64,000 nt of DNA, taken from contig NC_092349.1 of the NCBI RefSeq assembly GCF_963676685.1, positions 60,743,431-60,807,430 on the forward strand, read 5' to 3'. Position 1 is the first letter of the stretch. Every line of letters begins with the position of its first letter. Origin of the DNA: Mytilus edulis. Taxonomy: Eukaryota; Mollusca; Bivalvia; Mytilida; Mytilidae. Shown here piece after piece: positions 25,533 to 36,808 of this stretch. The translations under genes were made by a program, and so were the position numbers. Under the pieces are notes generated by a model, which worked only from the letters and a program-made list of their open reading frames with translations, was not told where the DNA came from and made no database searches.

Positions 25533-26396
25533 ACGGGATTGTGGTTACAATTGGAACATATCCGTCGTCATCATTAAAACAAATATTCCATAACGGTCAA
25601 CCAACTCGTGAGGTGACTGTACCGTTTAGGAAGATATGATTTCACGTTCAGCACCTGGTTTCTTCGGCTTAAAAGTTTCAGTTTCAGCAACAAACATTTA
25701 TCAAAGAAATTAGGATATGAAATACAAGTAATGGCATATCGTTTTTACTCGGAGATATATACTTCATGTGAAATCATCTCGTTTGTCATTAAGAATTGAT
25801 TTTATTTACCCTCAATGTCATTTTTGAAATGCTCCTTACGATACAAGGCAGATTTAGTCCAATTTTGAGTCAAAAAAGGAGGAAGCATAGATGCAATAAA
25901 CACAGTGATATAACATTTATAGGAGGGTTGCTGTTCAAAAGGAAGCTATTAAACCAAGAGTTCCAAATGGTGAAGTTGAAATCATCCCTTCGTAAATTTT
26001 ACGGACGCCATCACGAGTTGGTTGACCGTTATGGAATAACCGTTTCACAAATGATATCGGATATGTTCCTTACGTCGTAACTACAATCCCCTTCCCTTTC
26101 CTGAATGTGACCTACCGAATGAGACTATTTACCGGATTTGTTATCACATAAGCAACATGACGGGTGCCGCATGTGGAGCAGGATCTGCTTACCCTTCCAG
26201 AGCACCTGAGATCACCCCTAGTTTTGTGGTGGGGTTCGTGTTGTTTATTCTTTAGTTTTCTATGTTGTGTCGTGTGTGCTGTTGTTTGTTTATCGTTTTT
26301 ATTTTTAGCCATGGCGTTGTCAGTTTGTTTTAGATTTATGAGTTTGACTGTCCCTTTGGTATCTTTCGTCCCTCTTTTATTAATATAGGAAAACAT
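25533..26396. repeat. Dispersed repeat cluster with an inverted pair
   Basis: About 25970-26115 on the plus strand and about 25533-25660 on the minus strand share GTTGGTTGACCGTTATGGAA and GGATATGTTCC, so they form an inverted pair. The plus copy continues through blocks GTGGAGCAGGATCTGC, CACCCCTAGTTTTGTGG and TTTCGTCCCTCTTTT to about 26396. Related pieces are at 17817-17960 and, in reverse, 63735-63840. Open frames of up to 94 codons on both strands belong to the repeat and show no protein family. Confidence 0.7.
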
Positions 26397-27602
26397 GAAG
26401 TTAAAAGACGGTGCTAGGTTTGTCTCTTCATGAGAAGCTCCTGAATAAAGTCGATCTCATATAAATATAGGAAAAAGTCTGAAAGAAGAAAAGCAATTTT
26501 TGTTCCCATGGAAATGACGATTGTTTATCAAAAACACCTCTTTCAAACGTTACAAATATGTATTGTTAATAAAAAAAAAAAAAAAAGACGCAAGCATCTT
26601 GATCAATTCAATATTAGAGAATGTTTTGTTTTAATCAGATTGATTTTCTTACAAAGTTCTATTATCCCTACCTATGACAAGATACATGTATCTACGCTTT
26701 TTTATGACTCCAAAAAATATACCAAATCCTACAATTTGACTATCAGTTTAGAATGTGGAATACTTGTGTAAAGCGTAGAAAGGTAAAATGTTGTCTTTTT
26801 TATTAAGAAAGATACAAAATTTAGTCCTGGTATCTATCATGAGTTTATTTGAAGATCTTTGGAATCTTTAAGTATCAATTTCTGGTTCCCTTTACCTCTG
26901 GCAAAGTTGTTTTCTGATAAATCTTTTTTAATGATGCAGAAAGAGGTTACGTTGAGCCCTTTGAAGACCGATAATGGTATCGTAGTTGGATAACATTGCT
27001 ACAATAACAACACTGTTTTTTTTTTTAATTTTAAACAGAGAAGAAAATCGGGTTTGTTTTACTGTTTAACTGCAGCTAAGTTCTTTAGTTATGCTCTTTG
27101 GTTGTGCAATAACAAAGTGCATTGCTTTGTTTTGTGAGCTCATTGGTTAATTTGAACTTAGATTATGGTTTTGTTGAAATATCGATTTATTGTTAAAAGT
27201 ACAAGTGAACTACCATTCCAACGTCAGATAAATTTAATTAAGTAAGTAATGTAAATGTTGTACTGGTTTTTTTTCTCTTCTAATTCAAGACGACCTTTTA
27301 CTAATTTTGTATAAAGTGTAAATGTAATACCATCAAAAATATATACATATGATTATGTATTAACCATCATTGCGTACAGTTTGATGAACCAGAAATCTCT
27401 CTTTGGCGGGTTTTAACTTGTCCAAATGTGGTACTGTACATGTGCTCATACATAAATTGTGTAAATTTATTCGAAAGTAAAATAAATTCATTTTAAATTT
27501 TTCACTGTTAATGTGCATTATTTAAGAATATATCAAAACTATTATATCATTTAACTAATCAATGATAGCTATGGACGTTAAGTTCTCAAATTTATGTTCT
27601 AG

Positions 27603-30600
27603 ATGAGGAAGAACAGGAGTCAAAAAACTTTAGAACACCAATACCAGACGATACATGCAGAAGCATTGCTGAATTCCTGAAACGTATTGGATTAGAAACA
27701 TTTTACCCGAATAATTTACAATTAATGGATGCATTGAAGATTCGGACTCCAACAACGTCTCCTGAGCTGAAAGATATTGCCTTAAAATTTGTTGAAAATA
27801 TTGTTATGGTAAATTGTAACTGTAGAGATCAAATGCTTCAAAAACTTATGAATAACAAGTTTAATACCACGGATGATAATAGGGATGAAGAAGAAGCGAT
27901 GTATAGCGTAGAAAATATTTTAAATGATACGGAAGATGAAAATGAAACTGAAATAAACCCGCTGGACATCCTGCTTGTCCTCTTTAAATGTAGTAGCCCA
28001 ATGCTTAAACAAATAATTTCTAATAAATTGTTCATGTGTAAACTTGCAATTCCGTTTATCCTTCCTACTTTTAAAAATGAACCTATAGAGTTATGTGTTT
28101 GGCCATTTCGGTCCATTATTTTAGAAAGTAAAGTACACAAGGGTTCAATCCAAGATATGTCTGTAGAATGCGCATGTGAAATTGTCTCTTTTGTTCGAAT
28201 AGGTCGTCCTTCCGTATCAAAATCGAAACTAGTGAATGAAGTTCTGAACGATCAGTACCACAATACATTTTCAAATAGGGACTGCCCACTTGGGACATCA
28301 AGACGAAAAATAAGCGACGGAATTGTAGAAGCTTCATGGTACATTCCTTCAAACAAATTAGCAGTTCTTAAAAATATAACAATGTTTCTCAATTTGAGAG
28401 GCGATGCTTTAGAACATAATGAACAACTTTTTGGGGTGTCACAGATAACAGATATTTTAGTAGTGGTGCTAGATATCAATAGTCTCGAAGACAAATTATT
28501 TATGTTTTTTCTGAATGATATGTTAAATACTTCAAAATGTATTCTGTTAGCAATTAATGCATATCAAAATAACAAAAACGATGTTAAAGAAAGAATCAAA
28601 AGTTTTACTAAAACAATTGCAAACTACCGACGACTAGTCAATATTTGTATATTGTCGATGGATGGACAAATGAGAAGTTCTTCTAACACAAAAACTGAAA
28701 TGAGAAAGGCAATTGCAGCAATGATGAAGGAAAATGTAGACGAGTCCGTATACAGTAGGATATCAAAATGTAAACTAAAGGTAGACGAGGAAGATATTAT
28801 TTACAGAAATGCAAGACAAAACGCATTAGATGTTTTAAAGCATTTCCCAAAAGAAATATCAAAAGAGACAGTAGTTCCTTTACAGGGAGCAAATTGGGCA
28901 TCTTGGAGTAAAAAACAGAAAAATGTTTATAAGTCATCTCAGTACAAAAGTTTGGAGGAACTGAGTAAAATAAAGACAGAAATGGATGAAGATCGACAAA
29001 AACAGGTGAAGGAATGTGAAAACTTAGGACCTTTTATAAAAACATTTTTAGACATTTTATCAAAATTGATCAGTTCAGATACGGAATGCACGGTGTTTGT
29101 TCTATGGTTAAAACATTTCCTCGATCAGAGATCAAGGTCGGTACTTCCTGGATACCTGTCCAAATATCAGAGTGATTGGCAGGCTTTGAAGACTAAAAGA
29201 GACAACCAAGAAGATGATACTGTTATAAAAAGATGTAAAGAAGATTTGACAAAGAGTGAATTAAAACTTGACGAAGCTTCGTTTGGATTTGAACATTTAT
29301 GTCGCGAAATGGGTCAAATATTTGAATCACTAAATCAATGTAAACCTGATCATGCTGATGCCATCAACCTGCGAAAATTAGCAGAAACGCTTCCTTTCAT
29401 AACAGCAAAACTGCTGGTCATGGGACAACCATTTGAAATAATGGACGGTGACGTCTCTAACATACCTTTGTGTTGGGTAAGAGCTGTTCTGGAACAGTTG
29501 AGAGGAATTTTAGGAGACAAACGGCTTTTAGCATTGTCGGTGTTGGGTATTCAAGGTTCTGGAAAGTCCATACTGCTTAATACGATGTTTGGACTTCAAT
29601 TTGCAGTAAGTGCCGGTAGATGCACCAGAGGTGTCTTCATTCAGTTAGTACCAGTAGAGATAGACAAATCAAAATTTGACTACATTCTCGTTATTGATAC
29701 AGAAGGCCTTAGAGCCCCGGAGTTAGCCAATCAGAAACACAGCCATGATAATGAATTAGCAACTTTTGTTATAGGTCTTGGTGACATTACAATTGTCAAC
29801 GTTAAGGGCGAAAATGCAACTGAAATAAAAGATGTTCTACAAATTGTTGTTCATGCTTTCCTCAGGCTAAAATTAACCAATGAAAAATTGAATTTGAAAA
29901 AGACCTGTGTTTTTGTTCACCAAAATGTACCAGCATTGGATGCTAACGATAGAATGATGCAAGGTAGACGAAAATTTGTAGAAGTTCTTGATGAAATGAC
30001 AAAAGAAGCGGCGGAACAAGAAAATATTGCTGATATACAGTCATTCAATCAAGTTATAAATTTTGATAGTGAAAACAATGTCTGGTATTTTTCGAATCTT
30101 TGGCACGGTGATCCGCCAATGGCTCCTACTAATCCTGGATATAGCGAAATTGTGAGCACAGTCAAGGATACAATCATGCATAGGCTTACACCTGGTAGAG
30201 AAACATATTTGACAATCACAGACACTATTTCGCGAATAGAAGATCTATGGAATGGTATTCTGAAAGACGATTTTGTGTTCAGTTTTCGTAATAGTCTTGA
30301 GCTTAAGGCATACAATAGCATGGATCAACAATGTCAAACTATCACATGGAAATTAGAAAAGTATGTTTTAGAATTTATCAAATCTGAAGCAAAAAGTAAA
30401 CTTGTCAATTGCGAGAATGAGGTTGCCCTTGAAAATGAAGTGCCAAGCATAATGATGCATCTTTCAAAAGAAGTTGACAAACAGGTTAAAGATCTTAACA
30501 GTGAAATGAACTCCTTTGTTAACGAAAGTACTCTAAAAGACATTATGATCCAGTGGACACAGGCAAAACAAAACAGATTTGTTCTCCTTGCAGAAAGTCT

Positions 30601-31270
30601 TATTATCAAAGCAAAATCCGCTGTAAATAGTACAAAAGAAGAATTAAGAATAAAAATAATGCGTGTGAAAGAAAAAACCAAACATGAAATAGAAATAAAC
30701 GAAATGGGTAAACAGTTAGCTCTTGAAATGAAAGGACAGGTGCCAGATGACAGTGTTTTGACAAAGAAATTTGATAGTCTATGGAATTCTTGGATCAATA
30801 AGTTTGAAACGAATGACATCAGGAATTTCGTTCCTATTAAGAAACAAATAGAATCAATGCTTTGTGAGTTGTTTCCATCAGATGCACGATTCTTAGATGG
30901 CTTCATAGATGAAAATATTAGTTTACCAGAAGAAAAGGAGTATCAAAACATGACACAACTTTATGGAACTTTAACAAAAAATTATATATCAACTAAGAAG
31001 CATCTTAGTATTTATAAATGGAGGATTGGTATAGTGTGGCTCGAGTCGACTCCAGAACAGTATAATCACCAAGCAATTGATTTAACCAACAAAATATTTA
31101 GAAAAATTGATATTAAACTAGGAGAAATTGTTAAATATGACATTCGATTTGACTCGTCATACGTTACAGAAATATTTCATATTGTGGCACAGGAAATTCA
31201 TGACTTTAATCTTCACACCACAAATGATTATAAATTTAACTTGCTTCCACCATTTCGTGCAATGATTTGA
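27603..31270 (+). CDS. Very large interferon-inducible-type GTPase (VLIG/GVIN), giant core exon up to the first TGA
   Basis: The exon opens after acceptor ATGTTCTAG in the phase left by the 21175 donor. It is one open frame for about 1,221 codons; the first internal ATG is at 27725. The start carries the family's FLKRIGLETFYPNNL segment. The GTPase has a P-loop GIQGSGKS (29546-29569), a G3-like DTEG (29696-29707), the family's VHQNVPA region in place of a canonical G4, then LWHGDPPMAP and NPGYSE. A long helical region with basic and acidic heptads follows. The family comprises cytosolic or nuclear dynamin-like large GTPases induced by interferon in vertebrates and expanded in bivalves; a role in innate immunity is inferred. 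Giant single exons are typical of it. The frame stops at TGA 31268-31270, but homologous coding continues in the same frame. Confidence 0.93.
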
Positions 31271-31981
31271 AATCATATTGTTCGATATGTAATAGTCTTT
31301 TTCACAAGAATGCATGATGCATATAATAAAAAAAACAGCCCAAAAGCGCAAATGGAAGAGTATAAAGGCACGGCATGGGAGCTGTTCAAAAATACAGTGG
31401 AAGATAAGACTGAAGATGTTATTGCACTAGGATTTTTCAAAGATGTCATAGTAAAAGCTATAATAGATCAAGCGTCCGAATGTCTTCCTATCGATGCACA
31501 AGAAAGTATACAAATTCTTTTTGGAAATGGGAAATACAGTTTGATTAAAGATATACTCATCTATTTGGCTGAAGCAGATGACTTTGAAGCGTATAAATCA
31601 TATATCCAAGATCCGTTAATCTTCGCTCATGAATGGATAAAGAACTTTTTAGATTGGAAACTATTTCAGGAAAAACAGGGAAATGAATGCTTGTATACAA
31701 AGTTAGCAAAAAGTCGAGTATCAAGAATGTTTGTGCATATTTCAAAATGCACTGCAGATACCACGGAAGATTTCATAAGCGGAAAGTCAAATTGTATATC
31801 CGAATGGATAGATAAATTTTTACAGCAAAACTGCAAATCCGCAGACTTACCCCTCTCTCATGATGTTTTCGTGCATGTAAGAAATAGGAAAGTATCTGAT
31901 ATAGTTGCGTTCGCCACTATGTTAAAAGAAGAACTTCCTTTGATTGAATGTAAAGTAATGAGCAATTTTTCACATGTTTGA
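31271..31981 (+). CDS. VLIG continuation between two in-frame TGA codons
   Basis: Same frame as the preceding exon, separated from it only by TGA at 31268-31270. It encodes the post-GTPase C-terminal region, with family-typical stretches such as SPKAQMEEYKGTAW and DVIALGFFKDVIVKAIID. The next stop is TGA at 31979-31981, again followed by homologous coding in the same frame. No frameshift occurs. An internal ATG lies at 31310, but separate translation from it is unlikely. The two stops suggest a nonsense-disabled copy, an allele, readthrough, or base errors; both could derive from CGA (Arg) by a single C-to-T change. Confidence 0.75.
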   Translation, partial: NHIVRYVIVFFTRMHDAYNKKNSPKAQMEEYKGTAWELFKNTVEDKTEDVIALGFFKDVIVKAIIDQASECLPIDAQESIQILFGNGKYSLIKDILIYLAEADDFEAYKSYIQDPLIFAHEWIKNFLDWKLFQEKQGNECLYTKLAKSRVSRMFVHISKCTADTTEDFISGKSNCISEWIDKFLQQNCKSADLPLSHDVFVHVRNRKVSDIVAFATMLKEELPLIECKVMSNFSHV

Positions 31982-32443
31982 TCGAATACTGTTGAATGGA
32001 GGGAAAACCCTGTTCCAAATATCATGGGCAATCTATGGGGCTGTTCTGCAATTTGCGTATTTTGCAATGAACCTTGTATGAATTCCAATAAATCTCATTG
32101 GGAAGATAAATTTCCTCATACATGTTTACAACATCGCCCAAATGGTATAGCAGGTTTTCGTGACATAAACACGCGCAAGTTGGTTGTTGAGTTTTGTAAT
32201 CATCTTGTTTCAACAAAAGAAACATACACTAAGCGTAGTCAAAATAAAAGCGGTAGATACAAAGATTACAAAGAACATTATCCGGATTGGGACATCCCAC
32301 CAAATTCCGATGTGTCAAAGTATTGGATGTGGGTAATGTGTAAATATAGAATACAACTCGCAGAGATGTATGATTCCAAGGATCCAATTATTCCTAGTAA
32401 TTGGGAGTCGATTTCAAAAAACGATGCTTTAAATAGTCTCTAA
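31982..32443 (+). CDS. VLIG C-terminal cysteine/histidine-rich domain, after the second TGA
   Basis: It continues in the same frame and ends at TAA 32441-32443. It contains the family's C-terminal signature LWGCSAICVFCNEPC, followed by a His/Cys-rich stretch (HTCLQHRPNGIAGF) that looks metal-binding, and then YPDWDI and SKYWMWVMCKY near the end, as in other VLIG/GVIN proteins. A polyadenylation signal AATAAA lies 25 nt downstream. The intact end and lack of frameshifts argue that loss of function, if real, is recent. Confidence 0.8.
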   Translation, partial: SNTVEWRENPVPNIMGNLWGCSAICVFCNEPCMNSNKSHWEDKFPHTCLQHRPNGIAGFRDINTRKLVVEFCNHLVSTKETYTKRSQNKSGRYKDYKEHYPDWDIPPNSDVSKYWMWVMCKYRIQLAEMYDSKDPIIPSNWESISKNDALNSL

Positions 32444-32467
32444 CGTGGCTAACAGTTTATTCTTCGA

Positions 32468-32473
32468 AATAAA
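32468..32473 (+). terminator. Polyadenylation signal AATAAA
   Basis: Canonical hexamer 25 nt after the VLIG stop, in an A-rich context. Supports the 3' end of the gene here. Confidence 0.6.
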
Positions 32474-32529
32474 TTAAAAAAGAAAAACATTATGTGTTAC
32501 CTTTCTGTTTCATATTTTTTATTACTTTC

Positions 32530-33005
32530 GCGCGTATGAATAGTTAGAGGAGGGTTTGGAACCAGCTAACATGTTTAACCCCGCCATATTTTGTATGTAT
32601 GTACCTGTCCAAGGTCAGGATCCTGTAATTCAGCGGTTGTCGATTGTTTGTGTGTTACATAATTGTTTTTTGTTCATTTTTTGTACATAAATTAGGCCGT
32701 TAGGGTATCACCAGCCCAATAGACAGCCCTTAGATGTTGACATGAATATCAATTATATGGTCATTTGTTTAAAAATTTCCTGTTACAAAACTATTTTTCG
32801 AAAAACGAAGGCTTTTTTTATATCCCAAGATTACCTTAGCCGTATTTGGCACAACCTTTTGGAATTTTGGATCCTCAATGCTCTTCAACTTTGTACTTGT
32901 TTGGCTTCTTAACTATTTTGAACAGAGCGTCACTGATGAGTCTTATGAAGACGAAACGCGCGTCTGGCGTACTAAATTATAATCCTTGTACCTTTGATGA
33001 CTGTT
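32530..33005 (+). repeat. Two dispersed repeat fragments
   Basis: 32535-32650 is a diverged piece of the 570-bp family (AACATGTTTAACCCCGCC, GTCAGGATCCTG). 32697-33005 matches the right part of the repeat at 8937-9343 (TTTTGGATCCTCAATGC, GACGAAACGCGCGTCTGGCG). Confidence 0.7.
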
Positions 33006-33008
33006 GTG

Positions 33009-33830
33009 AATGAGATCGGATTAATCCTAGTAGAATCCGCATTGGAAGCTTTAGGAACAACATCAGAGAAGCCGAAAAACAAGCATCCAAAAACAAGGGA
33101 GATAAACCTTTTTTTCTATCTTCAGTGTAAATTTGAGAGACCAAATAATAGACAATTTAAGCGCAAACTAATTTATAAAAAACAAGGTTTTCGCCTTTAT
33201 TATCTTATAAAGTTAAAGAATCTGAGAACAGATATAAAGAATTCATCGGCAAGGCTATAAAAATATGATTAGGAGATTAAAAAATCTAAGATCTCAAATA
33301 AAAAAGAGTACTGGAAAATTTTGAACCAACGTGAATAGTCAAAACAACCGAATTTCAATTTTGAGGATTAAATCAATTTTTCAAAGAGCTAAACTCAGAT
33401 TACTCAGTTCCAATTGGCTTGCCAACTAATGATACAAATTTATAAAAGAATATACAAAATATGTGACTTAAAATATCTTGGAGATGAATATCACTATGTA
33501 ATGAAGTGTACATTTCTGGCCATAGAAATACAGAAGTAGATTGATAAAAAGTAGATTGATCATCCAAATGTAATTGAATATAGGGAAGTTATTAATTTGA
33601 CAAAACAATCATATTTTAAAAAAGCTATTTACATTTATAAGGCATGTTGATGCATGTGTGTGTTTTTTGTGTTCCTCTGGCTAAATGCAATTTATAGATT
33701 TGTAAATGGTGTACATATAATGTTTTATCTTAATTTATCTTAATTTATAACTGTGCTTTTACATGTTACCTTCTGTATACCATTGTAAAGATGTAAGTTT
33801 ATCAGAATAAAGATATATATAAATAGCAAA
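33009..33830 (+). pseudogene. Degenerate non-LTR retrotransposon (LINE) remnant
   Basis: Translated pieces in shifting frames resemble LINE ORF2 linker sequence: a lysine/arginine-rich stretch (about 33055-33240), then KKEYWKILNQRE (about 33300) and FFKELNSDYSVPIGLP (about 33377-33425). Near 33480, LGDEYHYVMKC resembles the C-terminal zinc-knuckle region of LINE proteins. The reverse-transcriptase core between them is missing. A 3' UTR-like tail with AATAAA follows near 33808. At least two frameshifts and a large deletion make it a dead fragment. Clade not determined. Confidence 0.6.
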
Positions 33831-34579
33831 AATGTAATTGGTTTTTAAAAAAATATGCACAAAATTAATACCACACTGCCACTATTTTTTATCAGCGTTG
33901 TTGTATTATTTATTTGCTGCAGCAATGATATACTGCTGTCATGTTTGAACTATTATTATTAAACAGGAAAAGAGTAGGTGTTAGTAAAGATTCAAATTTA
34001 AAAAAAACTGTCATCATGTCGTATTCTGGCAGCGATGGAGATATTGGAAAAAACGATGATGTATTTGTATTTTGGAGACAAAGACGCTTGGAAACTAAAC
34101 TCAACTTTAAGACCACTTTCGAGTTCATCCGTCACCGGAAAAAACTCGTCAATTTTACGCGCCTTTATGACGTCATTTACCAGATGGATGGGGTCGCCTG
34201 TATCCCTGCACTATTTACGTTCATCAAGAGTATTAGTGATCGTCATTGTGCAGGATAAACTAGAAATAATGGTTGTTCTGTAGGTATTTAATGACAATTC
34301 CCTAATCATTCTAATGACAGCAATGCTGATTGTCAATTTTGAGAATTCAATTTGCCGAATAATTCGTACAATATAGAATTATAATTTTAAAACCACTCGC
34401 TAAACATTGGAATGGAAGTGACGACGCCCCTAAACGCACACATGACGTTCACCAAAACCAGTGTTTCTGACGGAAATGCATCGAACTCGAAAGTTGTCTT
34501 TTATAACGTATTTAAAATAATCAAACATTCATCTCAAGCATATCATGCATATGACAACACAAAAAAACAATAGTTTATA
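33831..34579. other. Unassigned sequence
   Basis: Contains overlapping open frames of 105 and 82 codons in two plus-strand frames (33941-34258 and 34035-34283) with no recognisable domain. A high-GC, repeat-like block lies around 34400-34500. I would not call a gene. Confidence 0.3.
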
Positions 34580-35325
34580 TATATGGGTCATTTTCAAAAA
34601 ATGTGGAATTTTCGGTACACCCATGCTAATTTTTTTATTTCTAATGGAAATTTCAGTTGTAATGGTTTAAATGAAAGTTTGTCGGATTTGTGATTCAGAA
34701 CATTAATAATAAACACACCTTACATCTATATTGATAAGATTAAACTGCATTTAAGTCCGATTTTGGGGGTATTTGTGTGCGTACATTGTCAGAAAAACAC
34801 ATTTCAAATGATTTTTTTCCGATTTTCTGATCGCCTTGATATAGATCTGCAAAATGGACTTTTTAAGAACGTTAATTATAATTCTAACGAAAAATAGTAG
34901 CTTCTTTATCATTGTATGTAACAGATTATCTACAAACTAAATTCAATCAGCGTACAGTAGGTTCATGTCTATCCTGTCACCGCTACTTAAATCAGTCGTT
35001 AAATTATTCTCCCTATGAATATTGAATCAGTCAGTGTTGATTTCAAAAATGCAAAGTAATCTTTACATTTAAAACCCCTCATTTCTTGACCGACAGTGTA
35101 GAGAAAGGAAATTTCAAGACATTTAGTGAAAAAAATAGAGCGTACTTTTTTTCATGTTTATGCTGTTACCAACCATTTTGATTAATTACATTAACAGTAT
35201 GGTTGTAAAAAGTGCAATAACGTGTTGGAAACCAAATTCACAATAGAAAACCATAATCAATTCACCAAAGGGAGTAGTTATTTCACCACAGCAATCAAAG
35301 ACGAAGAAATTTGTATATCCTGTTA

Positions 35326-35374
35326 TGTCTATCCTGTTACTATGGTTGCTATGGTTACAGTAACAGGATAGACA
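35326..35374. repeat. Perfect 15-bp hairpin made of two opposed motif copies
   Basis: TGTCTATCCTGTTAC and GTAACAGGATAGACA face each other across 19 nt, giving an exact inverted repeat. It is immediately preceded by a partial extra copy (ATCCTGTTA at about 35318). Confidence 0.85.
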
Positions 35375-35558
35375 ATTAATATTTCATTGTTTGAACTCAT
35401 CTTAAGGTTATAACGTCTTAATCTTCCCAATTAAACATTTGCAGGTGCAATACTGATATCGGTAACAGGATAGACAAAAAGGTAACAGGATAGACTTTTA
35501 TATAGTGATATATCAGAAACGCACGTTCCTGTTACCAACGAAATAAAGAGAAAAGTAA

Positions 35559-36300
35559 GACCCCGTTCACACTAGCATTTTTTTTAATCGATCTAATTTG
35601 AATCGATCTAAATAAAACCAGTTAGCGTTCACATTATCTTTAATCATAACGATCTCTATATCGGTCTAAACCGATCCACTGCGTTCACACTACAATTAAA
35701 AACGCAATTGATCTAACCTTTTTACCCGTAAAACTGTAAACATTGTGTATAAATAGAACTGATTCATTAAATTCATCTATTAATACTCTGACACACACAC
35801 TTGAAAAAAAATGGATAAAGTTATTGTTTCTCCTGAATCACAAGTTAACATTGTGGTACAGGTGTTATTGCCGTTTTCTTTAATTTTGAAAAAAAATATC
35901 TGTAGTAACGAAGTTACAACACGACGAAATATTGCGGTTCTTGAAAAGAAAAAAAATCATCATAAGGAAAGAAGACACAGATTTCGTAAATCTATACGAT
36001 GGCGAAGACAAAATGTTTTCAGTTTGTTTTAAATGTATGTAAACAGAGAAATATGGGTTAAACAACGAACCTCTGAGATACGTTATTTTCGATTCAATCG
36101 TACTAGTTTAAACCGATCTCTGCGTTCACATTTAAAGTAAGATCGGTTTACTTTAGATCGATTCAAACTAAACTACCTCTTTTGGTTTTAGTTTAGTTTT
36201 AGTTTAGACCGATTGAAGATCAATTCAAAGCGTTCACATTGGCCCTTAAATCGATCTAAAGTGAACCGGTCGATAAAAATGTCCTAGTGTGAACGGGGTC
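35559..36300. mobile_element. PIF/Harbinger-like non-autonomous element
   Basis: Perfect 17-bp terminal inverted repeats GACCCCGTTCACACTAG (35559-35575 and 36284-36300), flanked on both sides by TAA (35556-35558 and 36301-36303), the 3-bp target duplication typical of PIF/Harbinger. Subterminal sequence repeats GCGTTCACA and GATCGRTTTA/TAGATCGAT motifs. A 73-codon frame at 35811-36032 is basic at its end (HKERRHRFRK) and might be a leftover of a transposase start, but this is weak. Confidence 0.85.
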
Positions 36301-36808
36301 TAAATTAACTTATGAGGGAGTTACTTGATGTTGGGTTTATTTAAAAGGGTGAAAAATGGCCGAACAATATAAATTGCTATCTTAAACTTGCATTACTGGT
36401 GGTAATTTTTACAACCTTTGAAAACCAATTTTTAGAGCCATTTTTCAGTACAACCTAGAAAATTGGCAAATAATCTATATTTTTACAGAATGAATATATA
36501 TAGAAGTTTATTCTCTTTAAAACCATCTAATTGGTAACGTAAAACAAGCTTAACATTTTATCTAAACCTTTTCTTAATAACCCAAAATTTCTTTTGAAAA
36601 TGGTAACAGGATAGACAAAATATTGTACCACCGATCAAAAAATGTTTCAAGATATTCTTGTATGACATCATTAAGATTGCATCTTTTAATATGTTGTTCT
36701 TAAAGTACTGTTTGTTTTGATTTGCTTATGTAGAGGGTTGTTTGAATAAGTAACTTTTAATAAATTTTTCAATTTCAAAATTCAACATTTTTTTTAAATG
36801 ACCCATAT

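Larger units (their letters stand above)
21176..27602 (+). other. Intron 8 of the VLIG-like gene, repeat-rich
   Basis: 6.4 kb with several repeats (21605-22200, 22906-23477, 23967-24083, 25533-26396) and a poly-A run near 26571-26586. No further exon with the required phase and an open frame was found; one tempting block near 26940 runs into a stop. Confidence 0.5.
34580..36808. mobile_element. TIR element with many copies of a 15-bp motif
   Basis: The termini are inverted repeats of about 25 bp, TATATGGGTCATTT... at 34580-34604 and its complement at about 36784-36808, with possible TA flanks. The interior repeats GTAACAGGATAGACA in both orientations: 34966-34980 (one mismatch, minus), 35326-35340 (minus), 35360-35374, 35462-35476, 35482-35495 (14 of 15) and 36603-36617, plus partial copies. 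The motif may be a transposase-binding site. A Harbinger-like element (35559-36300) is nested inside. No transposase of its own was found. Confidence 0.65.

Noticed and set aside
26112..26396. Opposed 94- and 74-codon open frames
   Set aside because: Both lie in a dispersed repeat also present at 17817 and 63735; neither shows a protein family.
26939..26977. Possible extra VLIG exon after GATGCAG
   Set aside because: In the phase needed it reaches TAA before a donor site.
30334..30906. 190-codon open frame on the minus strand
   Set aside because: Lies wholly opposite the VLIG exon and reads as an antisense shadow of its helical region, with no recognisable family.
31268..31981. TGA codons as selenocysteine
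   Set aside because: VLIG proteins are not selenoproteins, and I saw no obvious SECIS-like element after 32443. Nonsense mutation or sequence error is simpler.
33941..34283. Overlapping 105- and 82-codon open frames
   Set aside because: No domain, no splice context or codon signal I could support; two overlapping frames suggest chance.
33941..36617. I-SceI-like homing site, because of AACAGG/GGATA similarity in the 15-bp motif
   Set aside because: The motif does not match the homing site beyond a few bases, and no homing endonuclease frame is present.
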